From Cryptomeria japonica (Eukaryota > Streptophyta > Pinopsida > Cupressales > Cupressaceae), in assembly GCF_030272615.1 (NCBI RefSeq), contig NC_081412.1, positions 20,067,932-20,131,931 on the forward strand: a DNA stretch of 64,000 nt, given 5' to 3'. This document shows, one piece after another, positions 45,261 to 58,145 of this stretch. A program made the position numbers and the translations under genes. Below the pieces are notes generated by a model that was not told the origin of the DNA, searched no databases, and saw nothing but the letters and a program-made list of their open reading frames with translations. Every line of letters starts with the position of its first letter. Within the stretch, counting starts at the first letter, position 1.

Positions 45261-46080
45261 TTTTAGGTATATGGTTAGGATTATCTCTATGATTAGAGTT
45301 TATATCATAAGGTTAGGGTTATGATTGCGGTTAGGGTTAGGGTTAAGGATTAGGTTTAGGATTATAGTTAGGGTTTACATCATTTTTAGGGTTAGGCTAA
45401 TGGTTAGGGCTTGGATTTACATCATGTTTAGTGTTACAATTAATGTTAAAATTGTGGTTAGGCTTAGGATTTAGGGTTATGGTTAAAATTATATGTAGGG
45501 TTAGGACCTTTATATCATAGGGCTAGGGTGGTTATGGTTATGGGTTAGGGTTAGGATTATGTGTAGGGTTATGGTTTATATCATAGGGCTATGATTAGGG
45601 TTAGGATTATAGTTAGGGTTTACATCATTGTTAGGGTTAGGTTAATGATTAGGATTAGGGATAGGGTTAAGATTGTGGTTAGGCTTTGGATTTATCATTA
45701 TGGTGAGGATTATGTCTAGGGTTAGGGTTAGAGTTAGGATTATAGTTAGGGTTTACATCATTGTTATGGTTAGGTGAATGGTTAGGGTTAAAGTTCTAGT
45801 TAGGCTTAATTTTTAGGTATATGGTTAGGATTATCTCTATGATTAGAGTTTATATCATAAGGTAAGGGTTATGATTGTGGTGAGGGTTAGGGTTAAGGAT
45901 TAGGTTTAGGATTATAGTTAGGGTTTACATCATTTTTAGGGTTAGGTTAATAGTTAGGGTTTGGATTTACATCAAGTTTAGTGTTACAATTAATGTTAAA
46001 ATTGTGGTTAGGCTTAGGATTTAGGGTTATGGTTAAGATTATATGTAGGGTTAGGACCTTTATATCATAGGGCTAGGGTT
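45261..46080 (+). repeat. Higher-order period of about 550 bp in the telomere-like array
   Basis: TTTTAGGTATATGGTTAGGA starts at 45261 and again at 45811, with similar sequence following each for several hundred bases (including AAGGATTAGGTTTAGGATTA). Confidence 0.75.
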
Positions 46081-47199
46081 GTTATGGTCATGGGTTAGGG
46101 TTAGGATTACAGGTAGGGTTTACATCATTGTTAGGGTGAGTTTAATGGTTAGGGTTTGGATTTACATCATGATTAGGGTTAGGGTTAAGATTGTGGTTAG
46201 GATTATGGTTAAGTTTAAGATTGTGGTTAGGCTTAACATTTATAATTATGGTTAGGGTTATGTCTAGGGTTAGGATTTATATCATAGGAATAGGGTTAGG
46301 GTTAGGATTATAGATAGATTTTACATCATTGTTAGGGTTAGGTTAATGGTTAGAGTTAGGGTTAGGGTTAGGGTTAAGACTGTGTTTAGGCTTAGGATTT
46401 ATGGTTATGGTTAGGATTATGTGTAGGGTTAGGATGTATATCATAGGGTTATACTCATGGTTAAGGGTTAGGGTCAGGGTTATAGTTATGGTTTGTATGA
46501 CTTTTAGGGTTAGGTTAATGGTTAGGGTTATGGTTGTAGTAAGGGTTTATATCATTGTTAGAGTTAGGTTAATGGTTAGGCTTAGGATTTAGTATTATTG
46601 TTATGATTATTTCTAGGTTTAGGGTTTATATCATGGGATTAAGATTATGGTTATGTTTAGGATTTATGATTATGGTTAGTTTTACATTTAGGGTTAGGGT
46701 TTATATCACAACGTTAGGGTTAGGATTAGCATCAAGGTTAGGGTTATAGTTAAGTTTATGATTGTGGTTCAAAGGATTAATATTTAAAATTATGGCTAGG
46801 GTTATGTCTATGGTTAGGGTTTATATCATAGGGTTAAGGGTTAGGGTTAGGATTATAGATAGATATTACATCATTCTTAGGTTTACGTTAATGGTTAGGG
46901 TTAGGGTCAGGGTCAAGATTATGTTTAGGCATATGATTTATGGTTATGCTTAGGATTATGTGTAGGGCTAGGGTTTATATAATAGGGTTATACTTAGGGT
47001 TAGGGGTTAGGGTTAGGGTTATAGTTGTGTTTTGCATCACTTTTAGAGTTGGGTTAATGGTTAGGGTTTGCATTTACATCATGGTTAGGGTTAAGGGTAG
47101 GGTTAGGGTTAAGATTGAGCTTATGCTTATGATTTAGGGTTATGTTTAGGATTATGTCCAAGGTTAGCTTTTATATCATAGGGTTACGGTTAGGATTAG

Positions 47200-50100
47200 G
47201 ATTATGTTTATGGTTTATATCATTGTTAGGGTTAAGTTAATGGGTACAGTTTGGATTTACAACATGGTTAGGGTTAGGGTCTGGCTAATGGTCATGGTTT
47301 GCATCACTTTTAGGGTTAGGATTGTAGTAAGGGTTTATATCATTGTTAGGGTTAGGTTAATGATTAGGTTTTGGATTTAGGGTTTAAGGTTAGAGTTAGG
47401 ATTAGGGTTACAATTATTGTTAGTGCTAGGATTTAATGTTACTGTTATGATTATTTCTAGGGTTAGGGTTTATATCATGGGTTTAGGATCAGGGTTAGGA
47501 TTAGGATTTATGATTATGGTTAATTTTATGTTTAGGGGTACGGTTTATATCACAATGTCAGGGTTAGGGTTTATATTAGAGGGTTAGAGTTAGGGTTAAG
47601 GGTTAGGGTTAGGATTATAGTTAGGGTTTACAACATTGTTAAGGTTAGGCTAATGGTTAGGGTTTAGATTTATATCATGGTTAGGATTAAGGTTAGGGAA
47701 AGGGTTAAGATTATTGTTAGGCTTAGGATTTAGGGTTACATTTAGGATTGTGTCTAGGGTTAGGGTTTATATTTATTGTTATGGCTATGGTTATGGTTTG
47801 GATTTATATTTATGGTTTGCATCACTTTTAGGGTTAGGTTAATGGTTAGGATTAGGATTGCAGTATAGGTTTACATCATCGTTAGGGTTAGGTTAATGGT
47901 TAGGTTTTGGATTTAGGGTTAAGGTTAGGGTTAGGTTTACAATTGTTGTTAAGATTAGTTTTTAGTGTTATTGTTATGATTATTTCTAGGGTTAGGCTTT
48001 ATATCATGGGATTATAGTTAGGGTTAGGATTAGGATTTATGATTATGGTTAGTTTTGTGTTTAGGGTTAGGCTTTATATCACAACATTAGGAGTGGAGTT
48101 AAGGGTTTAAGGTTTATATTAGAGGCATAGATTTATAGTTTTAAGGCTTAGGGTTAGGATGGTAGTTAGGGTTTACATCATTGTTGTGGTTAGGCTAATG
48201 GTTAGGGTTTGGATTAATATCATGGTTAGGGTTAAGGTTAGGGATAGGGTTAAGATTATGGTTATGCTTAGGATTTAGGGTTATGTTTAGGATTATGTGA
48301 AAGGTTAGGGTTTATATCATAGGGTTAGGGTTAGCATTAGGATTATGTTTATGTTTTATATCATTGTTAGGGTTAAGTTAATGGGTACATTTTGGATTTA
48401 CAACATGGCTAGGGTTAGGGTTTGGCTAATGGTTATGGCTTGCATCACTTTTAGGGTTAGGTTAATGGTTAGGGTTAGGGTTGTAGTAAGGGTTTACATC
48501 ATTGTTAGGGTTAGGTTAATGGTTAGGTTTTGGATTTAGGGTTTAAGGTTACGATTATGGTTAGTGTTACAATTATTGTTAGGGTCAGGATTTAATGTTA
48601 CTGTTATGATTATTTCTAGGGTTAGGCTTTATATCATGGGCTTAGGATCAGGGTTAGGATTAGGATTTATGATTATGGTTAATTTTATGTTTAGGGGTAT
48701 AGTTTATATCACAATGTTAGGGTTAGGTTTTATATTAGAAGGTTAGAGTTATGGTTAACGGTTAGGGTTAGGATTATAGTTAGGGTTTACATCATTGCTA
48801 AGGTTAGGCTAATGGTTAGGGTTTAGATTTATATCATGGTTAGGATTAAGGTTAGGGAAAGGGTTAAGATTATGGTTAGGCTTAGGATTTAGGGTTACAT
48901 TTAGGATTATGTCTAGGTTTAGGGTTTATATTTATTGTTATGGTTATAGTTTGGATTTATATCATGGGATTATAATTAGGGTTAGGATTAGGATTTACGA
49001 TTATGGTTAGTTTTGTGTTTAGGGTTAGGGTTTATATCACAACAATAGGAGTGGGGTTAAGGGTTTAAGGTTTATATTAGAGGCTTAGACTTATAGTTTT
49101 AAAGGTTAGGCTTAGGATTGTAGTTAGGGTTTACATCATTGTTGGGGTTAGGCTAATGGTTAGGGTTTGGATTTATATCATGGTTAGGGTTAAGGTTAGG
49201 GATAGTGTTAAGATTATGGTTATGATTAGGATTTAGGGTTATGTTTAGGATTATGTGAAAGGTTAGGGTTTATATCATAGGGTTAGGGTTAGCATTAGGA
49301 TTATGTTTATGGTTTATATCATTGTTAGCATTAAGTTAATGAGTACATTTTGGATTTACAACATGGCTAGGGTTAGGGTTTGGCTAATGGTTATGGTTTG
49401 CATCACTTTTAGGGTTAGGTTAATGGTTAGGGATAGGGTTGTAGTAAGGGTTTACATCATTGTTAGGGTTAGGTTAATGGTTAGGTTCTAGATTTAGGGT
49501 TTAAGGTTACAGTTACGGTTAGTGTTATGATTATTGTTAGGGTCAGGATTTAATGTTACTATTATGATTATTTCTAGGGTTAGGGTTTATATCATGGGTT
49601 TAGGATCAGGGTTAGGATTAGGATTTACGATTATGGTCAATTTTATGTTTAGGGGTATAGTTTATATCACAATGTTAGGGTTAGGGTTTATATTAGAAGG
49701 TTAGAGTTAGGGTTAAGGGTTAGGGTTAGGATTATAGTTAGGGTTTACATCATTGCTAAGGTTAGTCTAATGGTTAGGGTTTAGATTTATATCATGGTTA
49801 GGATTAAGGTTAGGGAAAAGGTTAAGATTTTGGTTAGGCTTAGGATTTATTGTTACATTTAGGATTATGTCTAGGTTTAGGGTTTATATTTATTGTTATG
49901 GTTATAGTTTGGATTTATATGTATGGTTTGCATCATTTTTAGGGTTAGGTTAATGGTTAGGATCAGGATTGCAGTACGGGTTTATATCATAGTTAGGGTT
50001 AGGTTAATGGTTAGGTTCTGGATTTAGGGTTAAGGTTAGGGTTAGGTATATAATTATTGTTAAGATTAGTATTTAGTGTTATTGTTATGATTATTTCTAG

Positions 50101-51400
50101 GGTTAGGCTTTATATCATGGGATTAGGATTAGGATTAGGATTAGGATTAGGATTAGGATTAGGATTAGGATTAGGATTTACGATTATGGTTAGTTTTGTG
50201 TTTAGGGTTAGGGTTTACATCACAACATTAGCATTGGGGTTAAGGGTTTAAGGTTTATATTAGAGGCTTAGAGTTATAGTTTAAGGGTTAGGGTTAGGAT
50301 TGTATTTAGGGTTTACATCATTGTTAGGGTTAGGCTAATGGTTAGGGTTAAGGTTAGGGATAGAGTTAAGATTATGGTTATGCCTAGGATTTAGGGTTAT
50401 GTTTAGGATTATGTGCAATGTTAGGGTTTATATTATAGGGTTAGGGTTAGGATTAGGATTATATTTATGGTTTATATCATTGTTAGGGTTAAGTTAATGG
50501 GTACAGTTTGGATTTACAACATGGCTAGGGTTAGGGTTTGGCTAGTGGTTATGGTTTGCATCACTTTTAGGGTTAGGTTAATGGTTAGCGTTAGGGTTGT
50601 AGTAAGGGTTTACATCATTGTTAGGGTTAGGTTAATGGTTAGGTTTTGGATTTAGGGTTTAAGGTTACAGTTATGGTTAGTGTTACGATTATTATTAGGG
50701 TCAGGATTTAATGTTACTGTTATGATTATTTATAGGGTTAGGGTTTATATCATGGAATTAGGATCAGGGTTAGGATTAGGATTTACGATTATGGTTAATT
50801 TTATGTTTAGGGGTATAGTTTATATCACAATGTCAGGGTTAGGGTTTATATTAGAAGGTTAGAGTTAGGGTTAAGGGTTAGGGTTAAGATTATAGTTAGG
50901 GTTTACATCATTGCTAAGGTTAGTCTAATGGTTAGGGTTTAGATTTATATCATGGTTAGGATTAAGGTTAGGGAAAGGGTTAAGATTATGGTTAGGCTTA
51001 GGATTTAGGGTTACATTTAGGATTGTGTCTAGGTTTAGGTTTTATATTTATTGTTATGGTTATAGTTTGGATTTATATTTATGGTTTGCATCACTTTTAG
51101 GGTTAGGTTAATGGTTAGGTTTTGGATTTAGGGTTAAGGTTAGGGTTAGGTATATAATTGTTGTTAAGATTACTATTTAGTGTTATTGTTATGATTATTT
51201 CTAGGGTTAGGCATTATATCATGGGATTATGATTAGGGTTATGATTAGGATTTATGATTATGGTTAGTTTTATGTTTAGGGTTACGGTTTATATCACAAC
51301 ATTAGCATTGGGGTTAAGGGTTTAAGGTTTATATTAGAGGGTTAGAGTTACAGTTTTAAGGGTTAGGGTTAAGATTGTAGTTAGGGTTTACATCATTGTT
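47200..51400 (+). repeat. Higher-order period of about 1.0-1.15 kb in the telomere-like array
   Basis: The landmark TTAAGTTAATGGGTACA (one variant GAGTACA) followed by TTTGGATTTACAACATGG occurs near 47240, 48381, 49339 and 50497. Intervals are about 1141, 958 and 1158. Other landmarks (TTTATATTAGAGG, ATTATTTCTAGGGTTAGG) keep the same order. Confidence 0.8.
50120..50178 (+). repeat. (GGATTA)n pure hexamer run
   Basis: Nearly ten uninterrupted GGATTA (TTAGGA) units inside the degenerate array. Sister blocks at 48015-48040 and 48970-49000 have only one to three units, so this is a local expansion. Confidence 0.9.
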
Positions 51401-51694
51401 AGGTTTAGGCTAATGGTTAGGATTAAGGTTAGGGATAGGGTTAAGATTATGGTTAGGCTTAGGATTAGGCTTATGTTTAGGATTATCTCAAGGGTTAGGG
51501 TTTGTATCATAGGTTAAGTGTTAGTGTTAAGGGTTAGGGTTAGGATTGTAGTAAGGGTGAAGTTAGGGTTATATTTAAGTTTAGGGTCAAGTTATGGTTT
51601 AGAGTTCAATCAGGTCTAGATTAGAGATATTGTCAAGGTGAGGGTTTTATTATGTTAAGGTTTTCATTATAGTTAGGGTTTGTATTTTTTTAAT

Positions 51695-53480
51695 GTTGTT
51701 AAATGAATAAAAAATTAGTCTTATAATAAATTTAAAACTAAAACTTAGATAGCTTTCAATGATTAGAGTATGATTTTAATGTTTATCAAATCCTAATGGT
51801 AATCAAACCAAAATATTAATTAAGGGTTTAACTTTTATTCAATATAATTTTAAAAATTTAAAAATTATATTGTTAGAGGACTTTAAGGTTAAGTTAGGGT
51901 TGACATTCAATTAGAGAGATTAGGTTTAGGGGTTAAGGTTATAGTTAATTAGAGTTTAGTTTGAAGGTAAGATAATAGGTAACTATTGTAGGATAATGTA
52001 TTCATAACACTTACAATAATTTTTTATAAAATATTAAAAGAATCTTTATTATTATGTACTTTTCTTATGAATATTTTGTTTCCTTATTTTAATATTTTTA
52101 TGAAATAATTACATTGAAACTTTGTTCTAATGACATAAAGACATTTTAAAATAGCTTAATCTCACTTTTAATTGAAATGATATTTTTACTATAAATTTAA
52201 AATATAGACATTTTAAAATAATTTAAAGTTTCTTATAATTAAAATTGTCTTACACATAAGTTTTATTCTAGCCCTAACCCTAATAGTTAATTAAGGCAAA
52301 ATCTTAGTTGAATTCTTATCAAACCCTAATGTTAATAAAATCAAATACTTAATTAAGGGTTTAACCTTTATAAAATAATTTGAAACATCAATAAAACATT
52401 TAAAAATTATTTGAATAAAAATAAAATTAACAAAGTTTGTATCAAAATAAACTTTATTAATAAATATATTAGATTAAGAATAAATGAGTATCATCAATAG
52501 TAACTTGATATTTCTATTTTTTTCTTATACTTATTTATGTAATATGTAAATTATTTATATATTTTAAAATAAAAGTTAAACTTATACTCTATAGGCATTA
52601 GTAAAAGTTAATTGATATTAAATTGTTAGAGTATTCTTTTAGTTGTGAAATTGAAAAAAGAAAAGAAATTAATCTAAATATATGAACAAAATTTCTATTC
52701 TACCCTTTTTGTTTTTGCATGAAAATCAATTCAAATTTTAAAATTAAAATAAATTTATTTTTAAATGTTGTTAAATGAATCAACGATTAGTTTTAGAATA
52801 AATTTAAAACTAAAACTTATATAAATTTAAATGATTAGAGTATGCTTTTGAATGTTTATCAAACCCTAATGGTAATCAATCCAAAAAATTAATTAAGGGT
52901 TTAAACTTTTATGATATAATTTGAAAATTTTTAAAACTATATGATTAGAGTTAACTTTAAGATTAGGTTAGGGTTCTCATTTAATTAGAGAGATTAGGTT
53001 TAGGGGTTAAGGTTATAGTTAATTAGAGTTTAGTGTTAACTTAAGGCTATAAATAGGTAACTATTGTAGGATAATGCATTCATAACACTTATTGTCATTT
53101 TTTATAAAATATTACAAAAGTCTTTAATATTATGTACTTTTCTTATGAGTATTGTTTTTCCTTATTTGAATTTTTTTATGAAACAATTACCATGAAACTT
53201 TGTTGTAATGAAATAAATACATTTTAAAATAGCTTCAAAATTTATTATAATTAAAATATAGACATTTTAAAATAGTTAAAAGTTTCTTATCATTAAAATT
53301 ATCTTACTCATAACCTTTATTCTAACCCTAACCATGACAGTAAGAGCTTAACCTTTATATAACTTTCAATTAGAATAAGCTTTTATTCTAACATTGAAAA
53401 AGAAAAGAAATTAATTTAGACATATAAGAAAAAATTTTAAACATTTTTATTCTACCTTTTCTTTTTGCATGTCGTAAAAT
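51695..53480 (+). repeat. Tandem duplication, period about 1.07 kb
   Basis: Sequence from about 51695 (TGTTGTTAAATGAAT) recurs from about 52764 with the same order of landmarks: TTAATTAAGGGTTTAA, GATTAGGTTTAGGGGTTAAGG, GGTAACTATTGTAGGATAAT. The second copy is shorter, ending near CTTTTTGCATG (53460-53470) against GTTTTTGCATG (about 52710). No coding potential. CCCTAACC words appear on both strands. Confidence 0.75.
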
Positions 53481-54480
53481 AGATTTACAACTCTCATTGG
53501 CATCTTCCATTCCTTCTCCAATGCATTGATCTCCTCATTGCTGCAATTCAAATGAGTTTATTAAAATTGAAAACAAGCTATTCACAAAGATAATGAAAAC
53601 ATATGATTCTATTGAAATATTAAAATCTCAATACTCACTACTGCAACATATACAAAAATATAAAATGCAAAACCCTAAATTAAATACAACAAAACCAAAC
53701 ATTATATAAAAACCTTAAATATTTTGAAAGTGATGATTACAATAGGCAAATGCACAAATCTATAATTCATATACCAGTCACTCGCAATCATGATAAGAAT
53801 AATTCACAAATGAATAAATGCTAAAGAATCCCTCTGCAACCCCAATCCAGATCAACCCTCCTCTACCAACAAATTTTTATTAGTTATTCATACAATAATA
53901 ACATAAAAATCTACTTTCATATTAAATAGGATTTTAATTTGGATTCACCATGCATTGCACTGCATATCATTGCAAAACATTATTAATTAAAATGATGCAT
54001 TGAAAATAAGATATCCATTTTTCATTATTTAATTTCTTACCTTTTCTTTTTATCATTCTTCAGTAGATTAAACTTCTTTAAAACTACTCATTATAACTAA
54101 AACCTTCTAATGAAATATTTATACCATAAACCAACCTTCTAATGTCAACTTAAATATACCTAAAACAGAGAATTTCCTTCCTCTCAATGAAATCTCCACA
54201 CAGAGTTTGAAATGATTGATGATTTTTTTCTTTTCCAAAGATTATAGCTTGTTATCGTGTGTAAAAACAGCATAATCTTCCAAAGAAATCTATATTGCCC
54301 ACATATATATTTTGTTCATATACAACATATTCTCAATCACATAAACCAAAAAACTAAATTACAGAGGATTCTACAAGTAGATGTAAAGATCCAGTATCCT
54401 TCTTGCCTGTACAATAGGATCCTTTTAAATTCTAATTAAGTTGAAAAACCTTCAAACTGCAATTTCAACAAACTTGGAAA

Positions 54481-54483
<3 letters not shown>
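53481..54483. other. AT-rich stretch with one possible minus-strand exon
   Basis: Mostly empty. On the minus strand, an AG at 53544-53543 (TTGCAG) is followed by a short open piece (NEEINALEKEWKMPMRVVN). It could be an exon, but no donor or partner exon is clear. Confidence 0.25.

Positions 54484-54575
<92 letters not shown>
54484..54575. repeat. (AT)n dinucleotide run
   Basis: About 45 uninterrupted AT units. TTTCAACAAAC occurs on both sides (54465-54475 and 54580-54590), so the run may sit in a small duplication. Confidence 0.97.
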
Positions 54576-54577
<2 letters not shown>

Positions 54578-55319
54578 CGTTTCAACAAACCTACAATATG
54601 AAAATAGTATGAAATCTGTAAAACAATATCAAATAACTCTATCTCATGTTGAAACTGCACAATTGATCGCTTCTCTATCTGGAAATTACTTTTGCTTGCA
54701 ATTCGAAGAATGGTGCATTACTGTTTTTCCAACTTTTAATTATCGAATGGAGTGAAACTATCTCGTAACTGTTTTGAAAACCAAATCTATTAATCTATCA
54801 ATTAATTTACATTCTATATTAATTAATTATTATTTTAAACCTTAAATAATTGAAAACCAAATGACCGTCAAAATTATTGAAAACCCCCAAATTTTAAGGC
54901 ATAAATTTGCTGCCATTGTAGAAGCCTCTCGGCTTAATAATACTATCTTATTTGAAAGAATCATAAACAAAATTTTATCATCAATATTTACACACTAAAA
55001 ATTTAAAATATTTTAACCAATTAAATAGAAAACAAATTGTACTAAATTATAATAAAGGACTTTAAATTTATTCATAAAGTTAAACAGCTCAAAAAGAAAT
55101 TAAATCTTACCAATTACATCCCAACAACGCCATAATCTATCAAAACTAAAATATTTAAAACGACCGATACGGTATTTTATAACTTAACGAAAAGTTGGCA
55201 CTAGAAAATCTAATATTAAGATTATATGACGACGCACTATCCTTGAGAAAAAGGAAAACGCGTGGAACGTCAGTTCTGAATGTGTGGTCGAATCCCAATT
55301 AGACGTACCATACAGCAAA
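54576..55319. other. Intergenic sequence upstream of the candidate gene
   Basis: AT-rich, no frame of note. GC content rises from about 55170. TAAATTATAAAG at 55361-55372 could be a weak TATA element for the exon-like region to the right. Confidence 0.3.
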
Positions 55320-55399
55320 TCTCGTGACCCTCTACCACTTCAACATTACACAGCTGCTTTTAAATTATAAAGACCATTTAGCCTCTAGAATTATCTTCT

Positions 55400-57193
55400 C
55401 CTACTCTTCAATGATTACCATCAAAATGAAGGATAACGTTACCAGAACGTTGCCAAAGGAAAATGTAAAAGCTTCTGTGTGCAAGAGAGTTATCAGCCGC
55501 CGTATTCTGAAACAAAGAAGATAGAGGAAATTGAATTTGCTTTATTCAATGTTGAGAGCTATACTGCCCAAATCTATCAAGGTAAGTTTAACTTCAATGG
55601 GTATTTTAAAAACCTAGTTTCTCTTTAATTTCTGGGTCCTTTTAATCTTGTTTGTATCATTGTATCATTGATGAAGGTAAGAAAGCAAGTTTCAAACTCC
55701 AAAGATTTCTCAGTTGGAGGAGGCTGCAGCTCATCCTTAATGGCTGACCTCCCAGCAGAGAATATCCAGGCATATGATAAAATGGGAATACAATATATCA
55801 TACTATTCAGTAGCTCTCATGATCCCCACTTCAAAATATCTGTTTCACTAATACTACTCAGTGCTATTGAATAAATTTTTCTAAGTGGAAATACAGTATA
55901 TCATATTATACAATAGTTCTCAACGTCTCTCTTTAACATATCTGTTTTCTTGGTATCATTAAGAGAAGATTTTATATTTGAGGTAGTGGCTATTAAGTGG
56001 AATTGAAGCCCTGGCTGTAATTTAAGCACTCCTAAAAAAAAATCAGGAAGGAAGATTGTCTTTTTGATTGGATATTCTAGATTGTGATATAGATATTATT
56101 TTCATAGTGATAACAAGTGGTCAGTTGATCTTGTAGGTTTTGTAACAGCACTGTCATTTTTCAATTTAAAAAATAAATTGTTAACCTGTTTGTTTTCTTA
56201 AATTGGAAAATGGCCGGTGGGCTGCCTGTGAAACACCTGACCGATTGTTTTTAATATGAGCCAAATGAGCATGGTGCATTATTTTTGCCTTTATAATCTT
56301 AATTCTAATGTGGATATGCAAATATTATGTTTGTGGGGTACTTATTTCCTCTGTGAGTATGATTTTGCCTGCCATGGTTAGATGAAGCTGGTTGGTCCTT
56401 GTAATACTATTGTTGATTATGCTCATATTCTCCTTATTCATCAGTAGAAGTTCTATGATTTCCTGTATTTTCGTTCAATAATATCAAAAACACCAACTGT
56501 GTTTATTAAAACTTAAAAAGGAGAACACGATTTAACGAAGTGGGTTTGGTGATGATTTTTATGTAGGTTGTCATGAAACCATCTGAAGTAAAGGAATGTG
56601 ATGATACCAAGAAGGTCGACGTTCTTGCGGGAAAAGGAAAATGACTCTGTCAAGACTAAAGCAGTGGGAAAAAAGAGCCATATATATAGAGGAAGTTTAT
56701 GTTCTCGTTATATTATAATCCATTGAAGACTTATTTTCTTACTGCGTTAAGCTTCTCTCGACTGCATTGAACATATAAATAAAATAAAATAAAACCTTTC
56801 TTGAAACTTTCAAGTGACTACTCATTTTTATCAATTTCCTCCACTGTTTTCATAAGTTTAGTTTTTCTGCATGTTAAATTTTTTCTGTATTGTCAAGAGT
56901 TTGGTAGCTCCTTTTAAAACCGGTACTTCAATTAACTGTTATTGTGTTGTATCCAATCACTTATCCATAATTCAAATATTACAGCAAACCAGGAGGAAAC
57001 CAAGATTGCAGTCACGAGCATAAGTGTGTATTCTCGTGAGGAAATAACTCACGAGAATTCTTCCCACCTCCCTAGAGAGGAACCTATTCCCAAACTCTCA
57101 AACAAAACATTCACATCAATGTTTCGTTTTTTCAGATATATTCTTATTGAAAATACAAAAGAATATTGTAATGAATTTCAAACGTGGAGGTGA
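55400..57193 (+). pseudogene. Exon-like fragments of an unrecognised low-copy gene
   Basis: Four short stretches look less AT-rich and more protein-like than their surroundings. (1) About 55430-55580, ending at a GTAAGT donor. Frame 55324-55524 reads KDNVTRTLPKENVKASVCKR; another frame reads SETKKIEEIEFALFNVESY. (2) 55668-55874 (SMADLPAENIQAYDKMG-like, with M A D L P seen). (3) 56564-56640, after a TATGTAG acceptor (VVMKPSEVKECDDTKKVDVL). (4) 56984-57193, after ATTACAG (NQEETKIAVTSISVYSREEI, later PREEPIPKLSNKTFTSM). I do not recognise the family. The pieces do not join into one clean frame, so this may be a gene relic or a gene with exons I have misplaced. Confidence 0.3.
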
Positions 57194-57589
57194 CTTAGGC
57201 GTAACCTACAGTGGCGGTATGAAGTGAAATGGAATGATGTGAGTGCGTTAAAAAAATGTTAAATCAAACAAATAAAAAGTTGATGAAATAAAAATATTTA
57301 ATTATGTCATAATTTTTTTAACCATCATAACCTTTCCATTTAAAACAAGGAAAATTAAGGTAAATGCGTAACTGAAAAAAAATTATTACCCAAAGCTAAA
57401 TAAAGGTCCAAATAAGAATAAATAAATTATCAGTGCAAACTAAATTAAAGAGGGGAAAGATGATCAAAAATATATTAGCAAGAGCACAAGTAAGTTATAT
57501 TTTATTACATAAAATATTATTAGTTCTATGGTTGTTTTTTGAAATATTTTCTTAATTAATTTGTCATTAGTGAAAGGTATCATTTATTT
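57194..57589. other. Short intergenic AT-rich stretch
   Basis: Nothing recognised between the exon-like fragments and unit C. Confidence 0.5.
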
Positions 57590-58145
57590 TTTTAAATTTT
57601 AAAATATCAATTGATCTATTTTCTCAATTGAAAGTTACATTCAAAGTAAATAGTTATAGAATGTAAATTAAATAGTTAATAGGCAATAAATTGGTCAAAA
57701 TAACATAGTGAATAAAATAGTATTTAATAATAGCATGTAAATAGAAACTAAAAATGTTATTAGTGAAAATTAAATTTTTATTTGTAAAAAGTAAATAATT
57801 TCATTTGATAGAAGATTAAAATTAGGAGAAATCAAATTGCTTGAATACTTGTATGTAACATTATTGATAATAGTTTTTCATCATTCATTGTTTACTTTGA
57901 ATAACTAAAACAAATATATAGCATCACTATTTACTTTGAATAACTAAAATAAATATATAGTATATTGGATTAGTAGGTTTAGCTTCTAATTGAAAGGTTG
58001 TGGTTAAAGATTAAAAAATATTGATTGATCTACTTTCTTATTTGAAAATTAAACTCAAATAAATAGTTATAGAAAGTAATTTAAATAGTTATTAGGCAAT
58101 AAATTGATCAAAATAAAATAGTGAACAATAGTAATTAGTAAATAT

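Larger units (their letters stand above)
44645..51690 (+). repeat. Telomere-like interstitial repeat array
   Basis: About 7 kb dominated by degenerate TTAGGG, TTAGGA and TAGGGTTTA units, all with the G-rich strand on +. Interspersed words such as TTTATATCATAGGG, TTTACATCATTGTTAGGG and GGTTAATGGTTAGGG recur. It is not a simple hexamer array: larger blocks repeat about every 550 bp on the left and about every 0.96-1.16 kb on the right. Open frames rich in Val-Arg and Leu-Gly are by-products. Confidence 0.9.

Noticed and set aside
46401-50862. Open frames of 60-65 codons rich in Val, Arg, Met and Gly-Leu on the + strand
   Set aside because: They are translations of TTAGGG/GGATTA-type repeats and change frame with every indel; no protein family is involved.
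44645-51690. Array as an actual chromosome end
   Set aside because: Repeats are too degenerate, have complex interruptions and are followed by 12 kb of ordinary sequence on the side where the telomere would have to be.
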